From the NCBI GenBank assembly GCA_014379815.1, contig JACMLA010000559.1:1-8702 (forward strand): a stretch of 8,702 bases of DNA, given 5' to 3'. The translations under genes were made by a program, and so were the position numbers. Source of the DNA: Bryobacteraceae bacterium. Its GTDB lineage: Bacteria > Acidobacteriota > Terriglobia > Bryobacterales > Bryobacteraceae. Every line of letters begins with the position of its first letter. Position 1 is the stretch's first letter. Below the pieces are notes generated by a model. That model had not been told where the DNA came from. It searched no databases and saw only the letters and a program-made list of their open reading frames with translations. Below, piece by piece: positions 5,990-8,702 of the stretch.

Positions 5990-8702
5990 ACGTACGTGGT
6001 TTATTTAAAACCCGACTGACGCGAACCCTTTTGTACTGGCTTCCTTCTCTCGCCCTCGGACTGGTGGCCGCCTGGGCCCTCAACGTTGTGTTGCTTAAGC
6101 CCATGGAAGCCGCCGCGCCTCTCAGGATCGCCCTCGGTCTCGTGTGTGCCGCAATTATTGCCTACACCGCGTCCCTGCTGTTCTCCGTTCTCAAGCCCTC
6201 CAGTGTTCCATCCCTTGCAATTGCTCTGATGGCCGCCTGGTCCTTTCACGTCTACCTGGTGAAACCGCAGGGAGGAAACGCTGCCGCTGGTCTGCTTATC
6301 GGGATCGTCTGCACAGTAGTTTTCTATTTCCTGATTGACCGAATCTCCGGCTGGGTCCGACCCTGTTCGAAATCCTGTTCGGAGTGGGAGAAACGAGCCA
6401 GCATCGGGAGTTCGCTGGCGTTGGCGGGACTGGTGTTGATGATCGTGCCGATGCCATGGCCCGCCCTTTCGCCCCAGGATCGAACTAACTTGTATTTGGT
6501 CGATACAGCACTGCTTGCGGCGTTGCTCTGGGCATTTATCACATATCTTTCCGGATTATTCAAACGTGCATCTATCAAGCTCTCTCCCAAATCAGCGTGG
6601 ATCGGCTCCAGTGGCCGCATCAAGATGCTCGTCGATTGCCTCGCCATAGCCTGTGTGATCTCGATATGCCTTTTTCCGGACTGGGTGAAGGGCTTTGCTT
6701 CAATGGAACGAGAGGGCGAGATCGTGGTGCTCCTGAACAGATCCTCGCCGCGAGAGGTGCGTATCCACTGGGACGAACCACGGCAATCCCCAAACTCGTT
6801 CTCGCTGATTAAACTGCCCGAACCACCTCCAGCGTTTGTTCCCCGATCAGCCAAGGATGCGTGGCAGGTTCGCATTACGGCACTCGCCGAAATGGATCCC
6901 TCCGCGCGGGCCGCACAAGTATGGCTGTACGATATTTCCACTCCGCAGCAACGGACTGATTGGTCGAAGGTAATTTTTAAGGACGGCTCACCTTGGGTGT
7001 TGAGAAAGGATGGGCCTTACTCGACAAATCGCCCGGTGGCTTTTGTAACTGGCGAAAAGCCTCAATCTCTGATGGCGACGCTTACAGGCAATCCTCTAAG
7101 ACTCAGGTTTCTACGGCACCCCTGGAGTGGAAAAGTCTCCGTAACGATAAATGGCAAAACAGAAATCCTGAATCTTTACTCACCTGAGCTGGATTTCTAC
7201 GAATCCAGTACCCCACTGCAAGCAGCGAAAGCGCCGGCGCGTGAGACACAGGAATTCACCGCGCGTTTCAAAGTGCCTTTAGGTGAGGGAGGCTGGTCGC
7301 GCCTGCTGATTTCGCAAGAGCCGAAGGCCCCTTTACAGATTGTGAGCCTGAAATTGGAGGACGCTCCTCTAAAGAGACTAAACGCGAATGAGTATGCGGT
7401 GCCGACCGGCTTCTGGTCCCCGCATATGCTGGCATTCGGCTGCAGCTTGTTTCTGTTTGTCCTGGTTGCCACATTGGCGCTCGGGGCCGTGCATATTCTG
7501 TCAGAACAGAGCACGGACAGGGGTTTGTTTATCTTTTATCTTGTCTGTGTCGCTTTCACTGCCAGTCTTGTTTTAACTTCGCTCTTCTTCCCAGGTAACG
7601 TAAACAACGATTCTATGGATCAATGGCAGCAGGCCCGCGCCCACTACTACAACGATTGGCATCCGGTTCTGATGGCTCTGTTGATCCATTTCACACAACA
7701 GTTCTCTTCAACGCCCGCTCTATTCACGTTGCTGCAGGGGACCATCCTCTGGGTGGCGATTCTCACTTGTCTGGCGCAGGTTCTAAAGAGCCCAAAGATC
7801 TGGCTCGGGGGAACTGCCCTGCTCCTTTGTAATCCGGCCCTCTGGCCATGGACGGTAACTCTTACCAAAGATATCTGGGCTGCGTCGATGGCCCTGGCGG
7901 GAGCGTCGGCCTTCCTGATGTTCCTCAAGCAACGCAAAGAAGCATGGCTTTGGTTTGGCGTGTCGCTGCTTTCAGTCGCGGCATGCTTTCGGCACAACAG
8001 CATTACGCTGGTGCTGGTTCCGTGGGCCATCATTCTTCTTGTCCCGTCGCTTCGGGATTCGGGTTTTCGCGCCGCGGGAAGGCTGGTTTGCGCCCTGATA
8101 CTGATAGCGGCTCCAGGGGCCTTACTCTCGAAACTTCCCAATGTGTTTCCGGCTCAGGATCCTACCGCCGGGATGATGCTCAACAGCTATGTCGGCGTGA
8201 TGTCCGGCCTGGCCCCTGGGTCACCGGAGTTCCAGACTGAGGCGCAGACATTCGACGCGCAGTTTGGGCAGGGCATGTTAAAGCGTTACGTAACAAATTA
8301 CGATTGCGCCGTCGGCATGCAGCGCATTTTCTATAGCGACGGCGTACATAATCCCCCGCTGCCTCTTACAACCCTCGAGAAAAATAACACCTTCATTTAC
8401 GACTCAGCGCTTCGTGCCGCCCTTAGCCACCCGTTTCTCTATTGGAAAGATAAATCCTGTAATGTTCTTCATATGTTGCAGTATCCGCCGCACCATGTCG
8501 AAGAATTTTATACCCGGTCCGAGTATGCAGGATACGGGACACACAATTCGGAGCTCGAAAGCCATACTTTGCTTCCCGGTTTGTGGAGTCGAGTTGGCAC
8601 GGTATTGGAATCGACGCGTTTCGGCTTACTTTTTGGACACTATGCTTTCCTTGCGCTCGCGTTGGGATTGATCCTGCCGATAGCCCTCCTCGCCGGTCGC
8701 GG
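5986..8702 (+). CDS. large GT-C-like membrane glycosyltransferase, 3' end beyond window
   Basis: The frame from ATG 5986 is open to the right edge: at least 905 codons without a stop. About seven membrane helices (near 14-36, 46-67, 74-92, 100-118, 140-158, 170-191, 211-231) are followed by a soluble stretch at about 234-476, rich in predicted beta strands, then a second multi-helix block from 480 onward. That block has GT-C-like features: an acidic loop after a helix (GNVNNDSMDQWQ, with D542 and D545), NDWHPV (556-561), LTKDIW (626-631) and FRHNSI (668-673), then a long loop (about 715-875) before further helices. This pattern resembles ArnT/PMT-like and DUF6020-type proteins, which use polyprenyl-phosphate sugars on the outer membrane face; the exact family is uncertain. 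The ATGA overlap (5986-5989) with the LamG stop and a good RBS indicate one operon and coupled translation. Substrate unknown. Opposite-strand frames here lack such organised hydrophobicity. Confidence 0.8.
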   Translation, partial: MNVRGLFKTRLTRTLLYWLPSLALGLVAAWALNVVLLKPMEAAAPLRIALGLVCAAIIAYTASLLFSVLKPSSVPSLAIALMAAWSFHVYLVKPQGGNAAAGLLIGIVCTVVFYFLIDRISGWVRPCSKSCSEWEKRASIGSSLALAGLVLMIVPMPWPALSPQDRTNLYLVDTALLAALLWAFITYLSGLFKRASIKLSPKSAWIGSSGRIKMLVDCLAIACVISICLFPDWVKGFASMEREGEIVVLLNRSSPREVRIHWDEPRQSPNSFSLIKLPEPPPAFVPRSAKDAWQVRITALAEMDPSARAAQVWLYDISTPQQRTDWSKVIFKDGSPWVLRKDGPYSTNRPVAFVTGEKPQSLMATLTGNPLRLRFLRHPWSGKVSVTINGKTEILNLYSPELDFYESSTPLQAAKAPARETQEFTARFKVPLGEGGWSRLLISQEPKAPLQIVSLKLEDAPLKRLNANEYAVPTGFWSPHMLAFGCSLFLFVLVATLALGAVHILSEQSTDRGLFIFYLVCVAFTASLVLTSLFFPGNVNNDSMDQWQQARAHYYNDWHPVLMALLIHFTQQFSSTPALFTLLQGTILWVAILTCLAQVLKSPKIWLGGTALLLCNPALWPWTVTLTKDIWAASMALAGASAFLMFLKQRKEAWLWFGVSLLSVAACFRHNSITLVLVPWAIILLVPSLRDSGFRAAGRLVCALILIAAPGALLSKLPNVFPAQDPTAGMMLNSYVGVMSGLAPGSPEFQTEAQTFDAQFGQGMLKRYVTNYDCAVGMQRIFYSDGVHNPPLPLTTLEKNNTFIYDSALRAALSHPFLYWKDKSCNVLHMLQYPPHHVEEFYTRSEYAGYGTHNSELESHTLLPGLWSRVGTVLESTRFGLLFGHYAFLALALGLILPIALLAGR

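Noticed and set aside
6324..6941. 205-codon minus-strand open frame opposite the GT-C-like gene
   Set aside because: The plus strand here is one continuous frame with organised membrane helices; the antisense translation is low in hydrophobic order and shows no motif.
7647..8141. 164-codon minus-strand frame and smaller plus-strand frames (for example 7848-8240)
   Set aside because: All lie within the GT-C-like gene in other frames and show no domain; they are by-products of its composition.

Overview
This window is a bacterial cell-surface glycan locus. Nothing in it fixes the taxon. Base composition looks moderately GC-rich (judged by eye). The gene content (lipid-linked glycosyltransferases, a GtrA-type membrane domain, a secreted jellyroll protein, a GT-C-like membrane enzyme) suits a Gram-negative-type environmental bacterium. 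Acidobacteriota or a relative is only a guess. I see no rRNA, tRNA, CRISPR array or insertion sequence.

Layout. Positions 14-1691 hold two overlapping minus-strand genes, transcribed right to left: a GT2 glycosyltransferase fused to a GtrA-like membrane domain (GTG start at 1691), then a class I SAM methyltransferase (start at 661) whose beginning overlaps the end of the first gene by 38 bases. A 213-base divergent gap (1692-1904) follows. On the plus strand, 1905-4961 encodes a 1018-residue fusion of two GT4-type glycosyltransferase modules and a C-terminal SAM methyltransferase. A 153-base gap (4962-5114) holds a consensus -10 box and a short inverted repeat. Then comes a secreted LamG/jellyroll protein (5115-5989) that can be read in full only through a -1 frameshift at 5612-5618. 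Its stop overlaps the start of a very large membrane protein with GT-C-like features, which begins at 5986 and is still open at the window's right edge (at least 905 residues).

Likely joint function (inference): the soluble multi-domain enzyme builds and methylates a glycan from nucleotide-sugar donors; the GT2-GtrA protein makes or handles a polyprenyl-phosphate sugar; the GT-C-like protein would transfer a sugar from that lipid carrier on the outer face of the membrane. The LamG protein is exported and coupled to the GT-C-like gene, so it may bind or present the product.

The most interesting point is the LamG gene. The frame break lies exactly on GGGAAAG, the heptamer used by phage lambda for its G/GT tail frameshift, in the correct phase. 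A purine-rich SD-like GGGGGAG lies 10 bases upstream, a spacing like that of the dnaX frameshift stimulator. The shifted frame restores the conserved end of the jellyroll domain, adds a C-terminal membrane segment and ends in an ATGA overlap with the next gene. A plain one-base deletion or sequencing error remains possible.
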